Source: an uncultured Acidobacteriia bacterium
Lineage (GTDB): Bacteria > Acidobacteriota > Terriglobia > Bryobacterales > Bryobacteraceae
Assembly (NCBI GenBank): GCA_903881085.1
Contig: CAIRSA010000577.1
Coordinates: 1 to 64,000, forward strand
Length of the DNA stretch: 64,000 nt
Reading direction: 5' to 3'
Position numbers and translations under genes: made by a program. This document shows positions 6,790-16,301 of this stretch, one piece after another (position 1 is the first letter of the stretch; every line of letters starts with the position of its first letter). The notes below the pieces were generated by a model, which did no database searches, was not told the DNA's origin, and was given only the letters and a program-made list of their open reading frames with translations.

Positions 6790-7968
6790 GTGTCAACTGC
6801 ATTTACACGTTCGCTACATGCGCTGGGGGCCGATCGTTTCCGCTTCTCTGCCGCAACGCTGGCCATAGCCGCGCTGCTGCTGGGTGCGTGGGGAACATGG
6901 GCCGCCGTGGCGCAAGTGTCGCTCTTTGAAGTGACCAATAACGCCCGCCTCGAAGTGGACCGCGCCATCTATCCGGTGGAGGCGCCCATCGCCGGGAAAG
7001 TCATCAGCGTGTGGCTTACCATGGATCGCGAAGTGAAACCCGGCGACGCCTTGTTTGAAATCGAAGCCGATAGCGAGCAGCTGCAGTTGCAGGAGGAGCG
7101 AGCGCGGCTTAGCACCGTGACCCCTGAGATTCGCGGTCTCTATGACCAGATCGATGCGGAACAGAACGCACTCAATGCCGAATCGAAGCAGTACGACGCC
7201 ACCATCGAAGAAGCCCGTGCTGAGATGCGCGCCGCCGAATCACCGGCGCAGTTCGCCAGCGAAGACGAGAAGCGTCTGCAATCCCTGTACAGCCAAGGCC
7301 TGATCGCCGAACGCGAATACTCACGAGGTCGCTTCGATACCAAGCAGAAGCGCACAGGCGTGGAAAAGCTGCAACTCTCCATAGGCCGCCTGGAAACAGA
7401 GCGCCAAACGAAAGCCAGCGAACGCCGCACGCGCATCGAAAAACTGCGCGCCGATGTCACACACCTGCAAGGCCAGATGAGCACTTCGAAAAAGACCATC
7501 GACCGCTTGGCTTACGAAGTCACGCGCCGGACCATTCGCGCCAACGTTGCGGGCAAGCTTGGCGAAGTGGCACAGCTGCGCACGGGCGCCTACGTAACGC
7601 AAGGGCAGCGGCTGGGAGCGATCGTTCCCGTTGGCCGCCTAGCCATAGTGGCCGAGTTTCCGCCCGCCGCAGCGATCGGCAGAATCCGCGCAGGGCAACT
7701 CGCTGAGATGCGTCTGCAAGGATATCCGTGGGCGCAGTTTGGAACCATTCATGCGAAGGTGGCAACCGTGGCTTCTGAGATTCGCAATGGCACTGTGAGG
7801 GTCGACCTGGAAGTCTCCGCCGCGCCGCATTCTGCCATCCCCATGCAACACGGCTTGCCTGGCTCAATCGAAGTGCAGGTAGAAAAAATCACCCCCGCGG
7901 CGCTGGTCATGCGCAATGCCGGCCGCATGTTGACTGAACCGCGGTCGGATGTGGCGGCGACACCCTGA
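6790..7968 (+). CDS. HlyD-family membrane fusion protein of a peptide export system
   Basis: A 392-residue periplasmic adaptor starting at GTG. An N-terminal membrane anchor (about residues 19-42, AATLAIAALLLGAWGTWAAVA) is followed by the first half of a biotinyl-lipoyl domain (VEAPIAGKVISVWL), a long alpha-helical hairpin (about 95-240, rich in Glu/Arg and coiled-coil-like), the second lipoyl half (RANVAGKLGEVAQLRTGAYV) and a beta-barrel/C-terminal domain. It would link an inner-membrane ABC exporter to an outer-membrane channel. The last base of its stop codon is the first base of the next gene's ATG, so the operon is tightly coupled. It most resembles adaptors of NHLP-type bacteriocin/RiPP exporters. 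Confidence 0.8.
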   Translation: MSTAFTRSLHALGADRFRFSAATLAIAALLLGAWGTWAAVAQVSLFEVTNNARLEVDRAIYPVEAPIAGKVISVWLTMDREVKPGDALFEIEADSEQLQLQEERARLSTVTPEIRGLYDQIDAEQNALNAESKQYDATIEEARAEMRAAESPAQFASEDEKRLQSLYSQGLIAEREYSRGRFDTKQKRTGVEKLQLSIGRLETERQTKASERRTRIEKLRADVTHLQGQMSTSKKTIDRLAYEVTRRTIRANVAGKLGEVAQLRTGAYVTQGQRLGAIVPVGRLAIVAEFPPAAAIGRIRAGQLAEMRLQGYPWAQFGTIHAKVATVASEIRNGTVRVDLEVSAAPHSAIPMQHGLPGSIEVQVEKITPAALVMRNAGRMLTEPRSDVAATP

Positions 7969-10556
7969 TGCGGCGCAAACTCCTGATCCCTGAAGTCATC
8001 CAAAGCTCGGCGATGGATTGCGGCCCGGCCTCGTTGAAGGCGATGCTGGAAGGCTTCGGCATCAACGCCAGCTACGGCCGCCTGCGCGAGGCCTGCCAGA
8101 CAGACGTTGACGGAACCTCCATCGACAAGCTGGAAGAAGCGGGCGTGCAGTTGGGCCTGGATGCATCGCAGATTATGATGCCAGTGGACCATCTGTTTCT
8201 GGATGAAGCGGAAGCACTGCCGGCACTGCTCGTCGTGAGGCTGCCCAACGGCACCACCCACTTTGTGATCGCATGGCGGCGTCACGGCAATTGGGTGCAA
8301 GTGATGGACCCGGGCATTGGCCGCCGTTGGATGCGCTGGCGTCAACTGCGCGACGAAACCTACGTCCACACCCAAGCCGTACCTGAAGACGGCTGGCGCG
8401 AATGGGCAGGCACCGATGGCTTTCTAAAGCCGCTGCGCCGCCGCATCCACGACCTTGGACTCAAGACGCAACACCACATCGCCAAGGCCGTGGCGGACGA
8501 AGGATGGCGGGGCATCGCAACTCTCGACGCCGCAACTCGTTTGCTAACCAGCCTTGGCCGCAGCCAGGCTTCGGAAAAGCTTTTACAGAAGCTCACCGAA
8601 AAGCCGGATCAGATCCCTGCCAGCTATTGGTCCGTGCAACCCAAGGATGGCGAACTGTTGATGAAAGGCGCGGTGCTGATTCACGCCAGCGGCACGCAAC
8701 CGCCAACCGCGCAATCGGCGGAGTTGTTAGCCGCCCTGAACGAGGCGCCCGCTGCGCCCGGCTGGCAATTGCTGAAGATGCTGGGCGCCGATGGCTTTCT
8801 TTCGCCGCTGGTGCTGCTGACCGCAATCGTGCTGGCATCCGTGGGCACGGCGATGGAAGCTCTGCTACTGCGCGGACTGTTCGAACTGGGCCGCTACCTC
8901 GGCCTGTCAGGCCAGCGAATGTGGGCGATGGGCGTAATCGTGCTTGTGCTGGCTGCGCTCGCCGCCATCGAGTTCCCCTTGTTCGCGGGGCTCTTCCGTG
9001 CCGGACGCAAGCTGGAATGCCGTCTGCGGCTCACGTTTCTCTCGGGCATTCCGCGCCTCGGCGACCGCTACTTTCAAAGCCGCCTGATCTCCGACATGGC
9101 CGAACGCAGCCACAGCATACAGAAGCTGCGTGAACTGCCGGAGCTTGCCGGACGCTTCCTGCAAGCCGTGTGCGGCATCCTCATCACCACTGCCGCCATA
9201 GTGTGGCTCTATCCCGCAAGCGCGCCGTACGCAATTGCCGCCGCCGCGTTGTCACTGATTCTGCCCGCACTCACTCAACCTTCCCTGTCCGAACGCGACC
9301 TGCGCGTGCGCAGCCACGCTGGAGCATTAAGCCGCTTCTACCTCGACGCGATGGTCGGCCTGGTTGCCATTCGCGCGCATGGCGCAGAGCGTGCCGTGCG
9401 CAGCGAACACGAAAAATTGCTCGGCGAATGGGCCTCGGCGTCCGTACGCTTGCAACGCACGGCGGTTTCCATTGAAGCCGCACAGTTGATCATCGGCTAT
9501 GGGCTCACGTCGTGGCTGGTGCTGGCGCGTCTGTCGGCGGGCGGCGATCCGGCGGGCCTGCTACTGCTGGTCTACTGGGCTCTGCAATTGCCAGTGATGG
9601 GGCAGGATGCGGCGCACCTCGCGTGGCGCTATCCAGGCCTGCGCAACGTGACGCTGAGGTTGCTCGAACCGCTGGGCTCGATACCGCCGGAACGCGAACC
9701 TGCACCGGTCGCCGCGCATAGCGGACCAATGGGCATTTCGATGACGGGCGTCTCCGTAGTCGCCGGCGGCCATTCGATTCTCGAAGATGTCTCTGTAGAG
9801 ATTGCAGCCGGTAGCCATGTTGCAATCATCGGCGCCTCAGGGGCGGGCAAGTCGTCCTTTGCTGGATTGCTGCTGGGATGGCACCGCGCCGCCGCGGGAG
9901 AAATCCTGATCGATGGCAAGCCGCTTGATGACGACATGTTGGAGCAGGTACGCCGCCAAACCGCATGGGTGGATCCGCAGATTCAATTGTGGAACCGTTC
10001 GTTGTTCGACAACTTGCGTTACGGCAACGGGGCGGAGCAGGCAGGCGCCATGGGCGATGCAATCGAAGCAGCTGACCTGCACAGCGTTCTGGAACGCATG
10101 CCCGATGGCCTGCAAACCTGCCTCGGTGAAAGCGGCGCTCTCGTCTCAGGCGGCGAAGGACAACGCGTGCGCATGGGCCGCGCCATGCTTCGTGGCAGCG
10201 TGAGGTTGGCCATTCTGGACGAGCCTGCTCGCGGACTCGACCGCAACCGCCGACGCGAAATGATCCGCCGCGCGCGCTCAGCCTGGGGCGATGTCACCAT
10301 GCTCTGCATCACCCATGACGTGGGCGATACGCAGACCTTTGAGCGCGTGCTGGTGATCGATGGCGGACGCATTGTGGAAGACGGACCTCCTGAGGAACTC
10401 GCCGCCAACGCGCAGTCAAAATACCGTGCATTGCTGGAAGCTGAAGAACAGGTCCGCGAAAGCATGTGGTCGGCCAAGGCGTGGCGTCCCATGCGCATGG
10501 ACAAAGGGGCCCTGGTCGAAGCCGAGCCGAAGGAGAGCCGATGCGAGAGGATCTGA
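7968..10556 (+). CDS. ABC exporter with active-looking N-terminal C39 peptidase
   Basis: An 862-residue fusion. Residues 1-120 are a C39 peptidase: oxyanion Gln12, nucleophile Cys18 (SAMDCGPASL), His98 (THFVIAW) and Asp114 (MDPGIGRRW) are all present, as in enzymes that cut leader peptides after a double glycine during export. Residues 120-280 form a longer than usual helical linker. A membrane domain follows (about 280-590), then the ATPase: Walker A GASGAGKS (Lys628), signature VSGGE near 726-730, Walker B LAILDEP and the H-loop ITHD. It is therefore a processing exporter for a GG-leader peptide. No such peptide is encoded beside it. It overlaps the next gene by 16 bases. Confidence 0.88.
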   Translation: MRRKLLIPEVIQSSAMDCGPASLKAMLEGFGINASYGRLREACQTDVDGTSIDKLEEAGVQLGLDASQIMMPVDHLFLDEAEALPALLVVRLPNGTTHFVIAWRRHGNWVQVMDPGIGRRWMRWRQLRDETYVHTQAVPEDGWREWAGTDGFLKPLRRRIHDLGLKTQHHIAKAVADEGWRGIATLDAATRLLTSLGRSQASEKLLQKLTEKPDQIPASYWSVQPKDGELLMKGAVLIHASGTQPPTAQSAELLAALNEAPAAPGWQLLKMLGADGFLSPLVLLTAIVLASVGTAMEALLLRGLFELGRYLGLSGQRMWAMGVIVLVLAALAAIEFPLFAGLFRAGRKLECRLRLTFLSGIPRLGDRYFQSRLISDMAERSHSIQKLRELPELAGRFLQAVCGILITTAAIVWLYPASAPYAIAAAALSLILPALTQPSLSERDLRVRSHAGALSRFYLDAMVGLVAIRAHGAERAVRSEHEKLLGEWASASVRLQRTAVSIEAAQLIIGYGLTSWLVLARLSAGGDPAGLLLLVYWALQLPVMGQDAAHLAWRYPGLRNVTLRLLEPLGSIPPEREPAPVAAHSGPMGISMTGVSVVAGGHSILEDVSVEIAAGSHVAIIGASGAGKSSFAGLLLGWHRAAAGEILIDGKPLDDDMLEQVRRQTAWVDPQIQLWNRSLFDNLRYGNGAEQAGAMGDAIEAADLHSVLERMPDGLQTCLGESGALVSGGEGQRVRMGRAMLRGSVRLAILDEPARGLDRNRRREMIRRARSAWGDVTMLCITHDVGDTQTFERVLVIDGGRIVEDGPPEELAANAQSKYRALLEAEEQVRESMWSAKAWRPMRMDKGALVEAEPKESRCERI

Positions 10557-12646
10557 ACTCGCTGGCCTGGCCGGTGGCGCGCACGGCGGAACTGATCGCC
10601 ATTGTGGCTCGCCGCGGCGGCTTGCATCCACGCGTGGCCGAAACCAACATCCCCAGCGGCATTCTGGGCTCTGAACATTATGCCCATCTGCGTGCGCCGA
10701 TGGAAGCGCTAAGTAATTACTTCGGGCTCGAATCCGATTGCATGATCTGCACCGCCGCAAAGGCGGAAGATACTCTGCGCAACTCCGCTCCGGCTGTAGT
10801 GCGAGTGGAAGGCCGCCTGTGGGGATTGCTTTCCGTGCGCGGCCGCAAGGCGCTATTAATCGCCCCGGATCATAGCGTAAAGCCAGTGCCGCTGGAGTTG
10901 CTGCGTGCGGAACTATGCAAGCACCTGGAACTCCCTGCCGCACGTGAGGTGGATCAGCTAATAAACGAGTGCGAAGTTGCCGCAAGCAAACGCGGCCGAG
11001 TCCGCGCGGCACTATTGCACGAACGAATGAAAGCGGAATACATCGGAGGCATCTTCGCGCTGCGCTCCATGCCCGGCGCATCGTTCTGGCATCAAATGAA
11101 AGAAGCCGGGCTGCCCGCCAAGTTGTGCGCCATCGGTTTCGCCCACGCCGCGGCCTACGGTTTGTGGATGGCCGCATGGTTCACCATCGGCCTGGGCGCG
11201 CTGCAGGGAAGGCTCGACGCGGGCTGGCTGCTGGCCTGGGCGCTGCTGATCTTCACCATGATTCCGGCGCGTCTGCTGGGCTCGTGGTCACAGGGACTTT
11301 TCGCCATCGGCTTCGGCGGCCTGCTGAAACAACGGCTGCTATTCGGCGCACTGCGTATGGGGCAGGATGAGATTCGCACCCAGGGAACCGGTCAGTTGCT
11401 GGGCCGCGTGATCGAATCGGACGCGTTGGAATCGCTGGCACTGAATGGCGGCTTCCTCTCGTTCATTTCAGTATTTGAAATCCTCACGGCATCCATCGTG
11501 ATCGCCTCAGGCGCGGGCGGCGCATGGCACGCATTGTCAATGCTGGCGTGGATCGGGCTCATGCTCTTGCTAGCACTGAATCTCTACCGGCGTCGATTAG
11601 CTTGGACCGAGACCCGCCTCACGCTGACGCACGAACTGGTAGAGCGCATGGAAGGCCATCGCACGCGCCTGGCTCAGGAACCGCGCGAACAGTGGCACGA
11701 AGGCGAAGACGAATCGGTGGAACGCTACATTGCGCTGTCGCGCGCGGCTGACCACGCCAACGCGCTGCTGGCTGGCTTCGCGGCACGTGGTTGGCTGGTG
11801 GTAGGCATCGCCGGCATCGCGCCCGCCTTCGTTTCGGGCTCCGGCAATCCATCCACGCTGGCCATCTCATTGGGCGGCGTGCTGTTGGCGTATCAGGCAT
11901 TGCGAAATCTTGCTGCGGGCCTGGCATCGATCGCCGGAGCCGCAATTGCCTGGCGTCAGGTCGCCCCGCTATTTGCCGCTGCGGCACGTCCGCGCGAATG
12001 GGGTCTGCCCATTGCCGCGGAAACTCCAGCTTCGGGAGTAATCCTCGATGCACGTGACATCGTCTTCCGCCATGGCACGCGCCCTGAGCCGGTGCTTCGC
12101 GGCGTGGACCTAACCATCAAAAAAGGGGACTGGGTGTTGTTGGAGGGTGCTTCGGGCGGCGGTAAATCCACCTTGGCCGCATTGATCGCAGGCCTGCGAA
12201 CGCCGGCATCCGGACTGCTGCTGCTGAATGGTTTCGACCGCGGCACGCTGGGCGGCGCGGCGTGGCGCAAGCGTGTGGCGTCGGCGCCGCAATATCATGA
12301 GAACCACGTTCTCACCAATACTTTTGCCTTCAATCTCCTGATGGGCCGGCAATGGCCGCCCACAGCTGAGGACGCCGCGGAAGCGGAAGCCGTGTGCCGC
12401 GAACTGGGCCTGGGGCCGTTGCTCGAACGCATGCCTGCTGGCATTCTGCAGCCAGTTGGCGAAATGGGCTGGCAGCTTTCGCAAGGTGAACGCAGCCGCC
12501 TGTTCATGGCCCGCGCGCTGCTGCAAGGCGGCGACCTGGTGGTGCTCGACGAAAGCTTCGCAGCGCTGGATCCGCACAATATCAAACTGGCGATGGCGTG
12601 CGTTTCCAAGCGCGCCAAGACTCTGCTCGTAGTAGCGCATCCTTAG
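10541..12646 (+). CDS. Second ABC exporter with degenerate N-terminal peptidase-like domain
   Basis: A 701-residue half-transporter. The ATG at 10541 is chosen because it has AAGGAG five bases upstream; the frame is open further up. Residues 85-140 (VRVEGRLWGLLSVRGRKALLI, then APDHSVKPVPLE) look like the second half of a C39-like fold, but no Cys/His catalytic pair is placed correctly, so it would bind rather than cut. Then come membrane helices (about 195-440) and the ATPase: Walker A GASGGGKS (Lys542), signature LSQGE near 645, Walker B LVVLDES. The protein stops directly after the H-loop (VVAHP), so the usual last 20-40 residues are absent. It probably pairs with the upstream C39 exporter, as in NHLP-type two-ABC systems. 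Confidence 0.82.
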   Translation: MREDLNSLAWPVARTAELIAIVARRGGLHPRVAETNIPSGILGSEHYAHLRAPMEALSNYFGLESDCMICTAAKAEDTLRNSAPAVVRVEGRLWGLLSVRGRKALLIAPDHSVKPVPLELLRAELCKHLELPAAREVDQLINECEVAASKRGRVRAALLHERMKAEYIGGIFALRSMPGASFWHQMKEAGLPAKLCAIGFAHAAAYGLWMAAWFTIGLGALQGRLDAGWLLAWALLIFTMIPARLLGSWSQGLFAIGFGGLLKQRLLFGALRMGQDEIRTQGTGQLLGRVIESDALESLALNGGFLSFISVFEILTASIVIASGAGGAWHALSMLAWIGLMLLLALNLYRRRLAWTETRLTLTHELVERMEGHRTRLAQEPREQWHEGEDESVERYIALSRAADHANALLAGFAARGWLVVGIAGIAPAFVSGSGNPSTLAISLGGVLLAYQALRNLAAGLASIAGAAIAWRQVAPLFAAAARPREWGLPIAAETPASGVILDARDIVFRHGTRPEPVLRGVDLTIKKGDWVLLEGASGGGKSTLAALIAGLRTPASGLLLLNGFDRGTLGGAAWRKRVASAPQYHENHVLTNTFAFNLLMGRQWPPTAEDAAEAEAVCRELGLGPLLERMPAGILQPVGEMGWQLSQGERSRLFMARALLQGGDLVVLDESFAALDPHNIKLAMACVSKRAKTLLVVAHP

Positions 12647-12768
12647 AAAGAAATTCGTGCTTCCAGGCAATCCCTATCGCCGAATTAAGAATTGTATAGT
12701 GGAATTACCGCCTGAACATAACCTTCACCAAGAGATGCGCGTCTTATCAGGCAATAGGATTATCGTTC

Positions 12769-15700
12769 ATGAACCGTTTTCGCCTCAAAACGTTACTAAC
12801 CGCAATCATTTTGTCCACTTGCCTCCACGCTACCGAACACAGCGGTACGGTGCGGGCGGCAGATCAATATATACCAGGTGCAACCATAACAGCACGTTGG
12901 GGTGGCGCCAAGCTCACGGCCTTCACCAACGAATCGGGCAGGTATTCGCTCGACCTCGCACCCGGTGAATGGACCATCTCCGTTGAGATGTTTGGTTTCA
13001 ATGCCGTATGGGAACCAGTGAAGGTCGGCGACGATCCATCATTCAAACAATGGGTGCTGGAAATGCCCCACGCCGGCGAAAAGCTGATCGCCGTGCCGGA
13101 ATCAATCACCAAGCCGGTCCAGCAGGAAGCACCGAAGACCGCCGCCGTTGCCGTAGCCGAAACAAAACCCGCCGAAGCAAAACCAGGGGACACGAAACCG
13201 GCCGAAGCAGTGAAAGAGGTTGCCGCGGCGAAACCGGCCACTGCGCCCGCAAAGCCGTCCCGTCAGAATGGCCCACGCCGCCAAGGCGTTCAAAGCGCCA
13301 CTGTGCGCGCAACCGAAGAAGGCCAACAGGCGTTGGCAATGGCAGCTGCAGGTCCGGCCATCGAAGGCCCAGAGGCGGAAGATGCATTCCTCGTGAGCGG
13401 AAGCACCAGTGGCGGACTGGGTGCGGCGAGCGACGAAGAAGCCCGGCGTCAACGCACCTCATCGCGCGGCGGCGACCGCGGCCCCGGCGGTCCCTCCATG
13501 GATGGGCTCGGCAGCGGCGGATCCCTTCCTCCTGGCATGCGTTCTCCTGACGGAGACAGCATGGGCCTCGGCGGCTTCGGCTCCAGCGCAATCGCAGCCG
13601 GCATGGGCGGGGGTCCTGGCGGCGACATGGGCGGTTTTAGCGGCCGTGGCGGCCCAGGCGGTGGACCCGGCGGCGGCGGAGATCGCGGCGGGCGTGGCGG
13701 TGGCCCTCCCGGCGGCGGGCGCGGAGGTGATCGTGGTGGCCGTGGCGGTCCCACATCCTCCTATTCGAGCTTCGGAAACCGCTCTGCCAACAAGCCGACC
13801 TACACGGGCTCGGTTTACTCTTATCTGAATAACAGCGCATTGAACGCTGCGCCTTATTCGTTGAACGGCCAGCAGGCGCTGAAGCCCTCCTACTCGCAGA
13901 CCAGTTTCGGCGCAAGCTTTGGCGGACCACTGGTAATCCCTAAATTAATCAACTGGCAGCGTTCAAGCTTCTATTTCACATACACCGGGGCACGCAGCCG
14001 CAATCCCTATAGCCGTCTTTCCTCGGTGCCGACAGATGCCGAACGCAGCGGCGATTTTTCGCTGGCCAAAAACAACGCGCCGGTCACCATTTACGATCCA
14101 CTGACTTCGCTGCCGTTCAGCGGCAACATCATTCCAGCGTCGCGATTCAGCGCGCAAGCCAACGGGCTGCTTCGATTTATTCCACGGGCAACCTACCCCG
14201 GAATCGTGCAGAACTATCAGCTGGTGACATCCACGCCCAGCAAATCCGATAACTTCGGCGTGCGACTCAACGCGCCGCTCAGCAAGAAGGACCGGCTCTC
14301 CTTTAATATGCAGTTGCAACAGCGCAACTCCGACAGCCAACAACTATTCGGATTTAAGGACACCAGCACGGGCAGCGGATCGAGCTATTCACTTAGCTGG
14401 AGCCATAGCTTCAAGCCTCGTCTGAACAACAGCGCCAGCATCAGCCTCAGCCGCAACACCAGCCAAGGCACACCGTATTTCGCCTACGGCAATAACGTCG
14501 CAGCGTCGCTGGGGATTACCGGTATCTCGCAGGATCCGGTCAACTATGGCCCGCCGAATCTTTCGTTCACTAACTTCGGCGCGCTGAGCGATGGCGGCGC
14601 ATCGTTGAACCGCAGCCAGACCATCAGTTTTACCGACAACATCACCTACGTCATCAAGAAGAAGCACAACCTGACGTTCGGCTATGGCTTCCGCAAGATG
14701 CAGAACAACAGCCTGCTGTACCAGAACGCGCGCGGAGCCTTCACGTTCAGCGGACTGCTCACCAGCGGCATCGATGCTTCCGGCCAGCCCATCAAGGGCA
14801 CTGGTTTTGACTTTGCCGACTTCCTTCTCGGCCTGCCGCAATCCAGTTCGCTGCGCTACGGCAGCGACAACAACTATTTCCGCGGCTGGTCAACCAACTA
14901 TTTTGTGCAGGACGACTTCCGCATCTCGCGCAAGATCTCGTTCAACTTCGGTCTGCGCTACGAATACTTTTCTCCGTACACCGAACTGCGCGGGCATCTG
15001 GCGAATCTCGACTTGAACCCCACCTTTACGGCAGCGGCAGTGATCACGCCTGGCGGCGCCGCCCCGTATTCAGGGAATCTTCCGAATAGCCTGATCCGCA
15101 ACGATCCGCGCAATTACTCTCCGCGGTTCGGCTTCGCGTACCGGCCCACGACGAAATACGGCACAGTGATTCGCGGAGGCTATAGCATTTTCTTCAGCGG
15201 CTCCATCTATTCGCAGGTGGCGACGCAGATGGCTTCGCAGCCGCCGTTTGCGACAACGGTTTCCATCAGCACAAGCCCGTCACAGCCGCTCACTATTCAG
15301 AACGGATTTCCGCGCATAGCGGCGCAGACCATCACCAACACTTACGCCATTGACCCCGACTACCGCAACGCCTACGCCCAAACCTGGACAATGGCGGTGC
15401 AAAACAGTCTGCCGCACGCGCTGTTCCTTGAACTGGAATATATCGGCACCAAGGGTACCGGCCTCAGCGTGCTGACGCAACCCAATCAAGCCCAGCCCGG
15501 CTCGCCGCTGACGGCGCAGAACCGCCTCCGCATTCCCAACGCCACAGGGTTCAGCTATCAAACTTCCGGTGCGAATTCCACCTACCACGCTGGCCAGGCC
15601 CGCCTGACGCGGCGCTTCACGCGCGGCATGTCAGGCACGGCGCTGTACATGTTCTCAAAGGCTATCGACGACGCTTCCAGCTTCAACGGCAGCGGCGGCA

Positions 15701-16293
15701 CGGTCGTTCAGTTCATCAACAATCTGGGATTGGAACGCGGCCTATCGAGCTTCGATCAACGCCACCGTCTGCAGACCACCTATTTGCTTTCGTCGCCCGT
15801 CGGTGTACACGGCATGATGCGCAACGGCGGCTGGAAGATGCACGCACTCACCGGTTGGACGTTCAGCGGAACCTTCGGTATCACATCGGGCGTTCCGATG
15901 ACGGCACGCGTTGCCGGCAACCTCTCCAACACCGGAGGCGTGGCGGCATTCGGCACCGGTCGTGCCGAGGCCACCGGACAGGACATTCACGCCGGCAATT
16001 ATCCATACTTCAACCTGCTGGCGTTCACCACGCCGCCGGCCGGCCAATACGGAAACGCCGCCCGCAACACGATTCCCGGGCTGCTGAACATATCGACGAA
16101 CATGTCAATGAACCGGAGCTTCCGTTTCAAAGAAAGCCGCAAGCAGTTGCAACTGCGGCTCAGCGCCAACAACGCGTTGAACCACATCACCATCACTGGG
16201 ATTGGCACAACGGTCAACTCATCGAACTTCGGGCTGCCGACCGCGGCCTCGGCCACGCGCGTTGTTTCGTTGATGCTGCGGTTTAGTTTCTAG
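12769..16293 (+). CDS. Oar-like TonB-dependent receptor with Gly-rich insert
   Basis: An outer-membrane protein of 1174 residues. A signal peptide (about 1-22) is followed by a carboxypeptidase-regulatory-like beta sandwich (25-100), a Pro/Ala/Lys linker (105-165), a weak plug-like patch (EDAFLVSGSTSGG), a Gly/Arg/Asp-rich low-complexity stretch (about 233-329) and a long beta-barrel part (340-1174) that ends in the aromatic residue expected for outer-membrane insertion (MLRFSF). GGPLVIPKL and YFVQDDFRIS are typical of acidobacterial Oar-like receptors. A normal TonB plug is not recognisable; the Gly-rich segment sits in its place. The ligand is unknown. A protein with a VWFA-related domain follows 8 bases later. 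Confidence 0.85.
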   Translation: MNRFRLKTLLTAIILSTCLHATEHSGTVRAADQYIPGATITARWGGAKLTAFTNESGRYSLDLAPGEWTISVEMFGFNAVWEPVKVGDDPSFKQWVLEMPHAGEKLIAVPESITKPVQQEAPKTAAVAVAETKPAEAKPGDTKPAEAVKEVAAAKPATAPAKPSRQNGPRRQGVQSATVRATEEGQQALAMAAAGPAIEGPEAEDAFLVSGSTSGGLGAASDEEARRQRTSSRGGDRGPGGPSMDGLGSGGSLPPGMRSPDGDSMGLGGFGSSAIAAGMGGGPGGDMGGFSGRGGPGGGPGGGGDRGGRGGGPPGGGRGGDRGGRGGPTSSYSSFGNRSANKPTYTGSVYSYLNNSALNAAPYSLNGQQALKPSYSQTSFGASFGGPLVIPKLINWQRSSFYFTYTGARSRNPYSRLSSVPTDAERSGDFSLAKNNAPVTIYDPLTSLPFSGNIIPASRFSAQANGLLRFIPRATYPGIVQNYQLVTSTPSKSDNFGVRLNAPLSKKDRLSFNMQLQQRNSDSQQLFGFKDTSTGSGSSYSLSWSHSFKPRLNNSASISLSRNTSQGTPYFAYGNNVAASLGITGISQDPVNYGPPNLSFTNFGALSDGGASLNRSQTISFTDNITYVIKKKHNLTFGYGFRKMQNNSLLYQNARGAFTFSGLLTSGIDASGQPIKGTGFDFADFLLGLPQSSSLRYGSDNNYFRGWSTNYFVQDDFRISRKISFNFGLRYEYFSPYTELRGHLANLDLNPTFTAAAVITPGGAAPYSGNLPNSLIRNDPRNYSPRFGFAYRPTTKYGTVIRGGYSIFFSGSIYSQVATQMASQPPFATTVSISTSPSQPLTIQNGFPRIAAQTITNTYAIDPDYRNAYAQTWTMAVQNSLPHALFLELEYIGTKGTGLSVLTQPNQAQPGSPLTAQNRLRIPNATGFSYQTSGANSTYHAGQARLTRRFTRGMSGTALYMFSKAIDDASSFNGSGGTVVQFINNLGLERGLSSFDQRHRLQTTYLLSSPVGVHGMMRNGGWKMHALTGWTFSGTFGITSGVPMTARVAGNLSNTGGVAAFGTGRAEATGQDIHAGNYPYFNLLAFTTPPAGQYGNAARNTIPGLLNISTNMSMNRSFRFKESRKQLQLRLSANNALNHITITGIGTTVNSSNFGLPTAASATRVVSLMLRFSF

Positions 16294-16301
16294 GGGCGAA
16301 C

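Noticed and set aside
13465..13755. GGC/CGT-rich repetitive DNA that could be taken for a tandem repeat or CRISPR-like array
   Set aside because: It is in frame inside the TonB receptor and encodes a Gly-rich linker; there are no regular repeat and spacer units.
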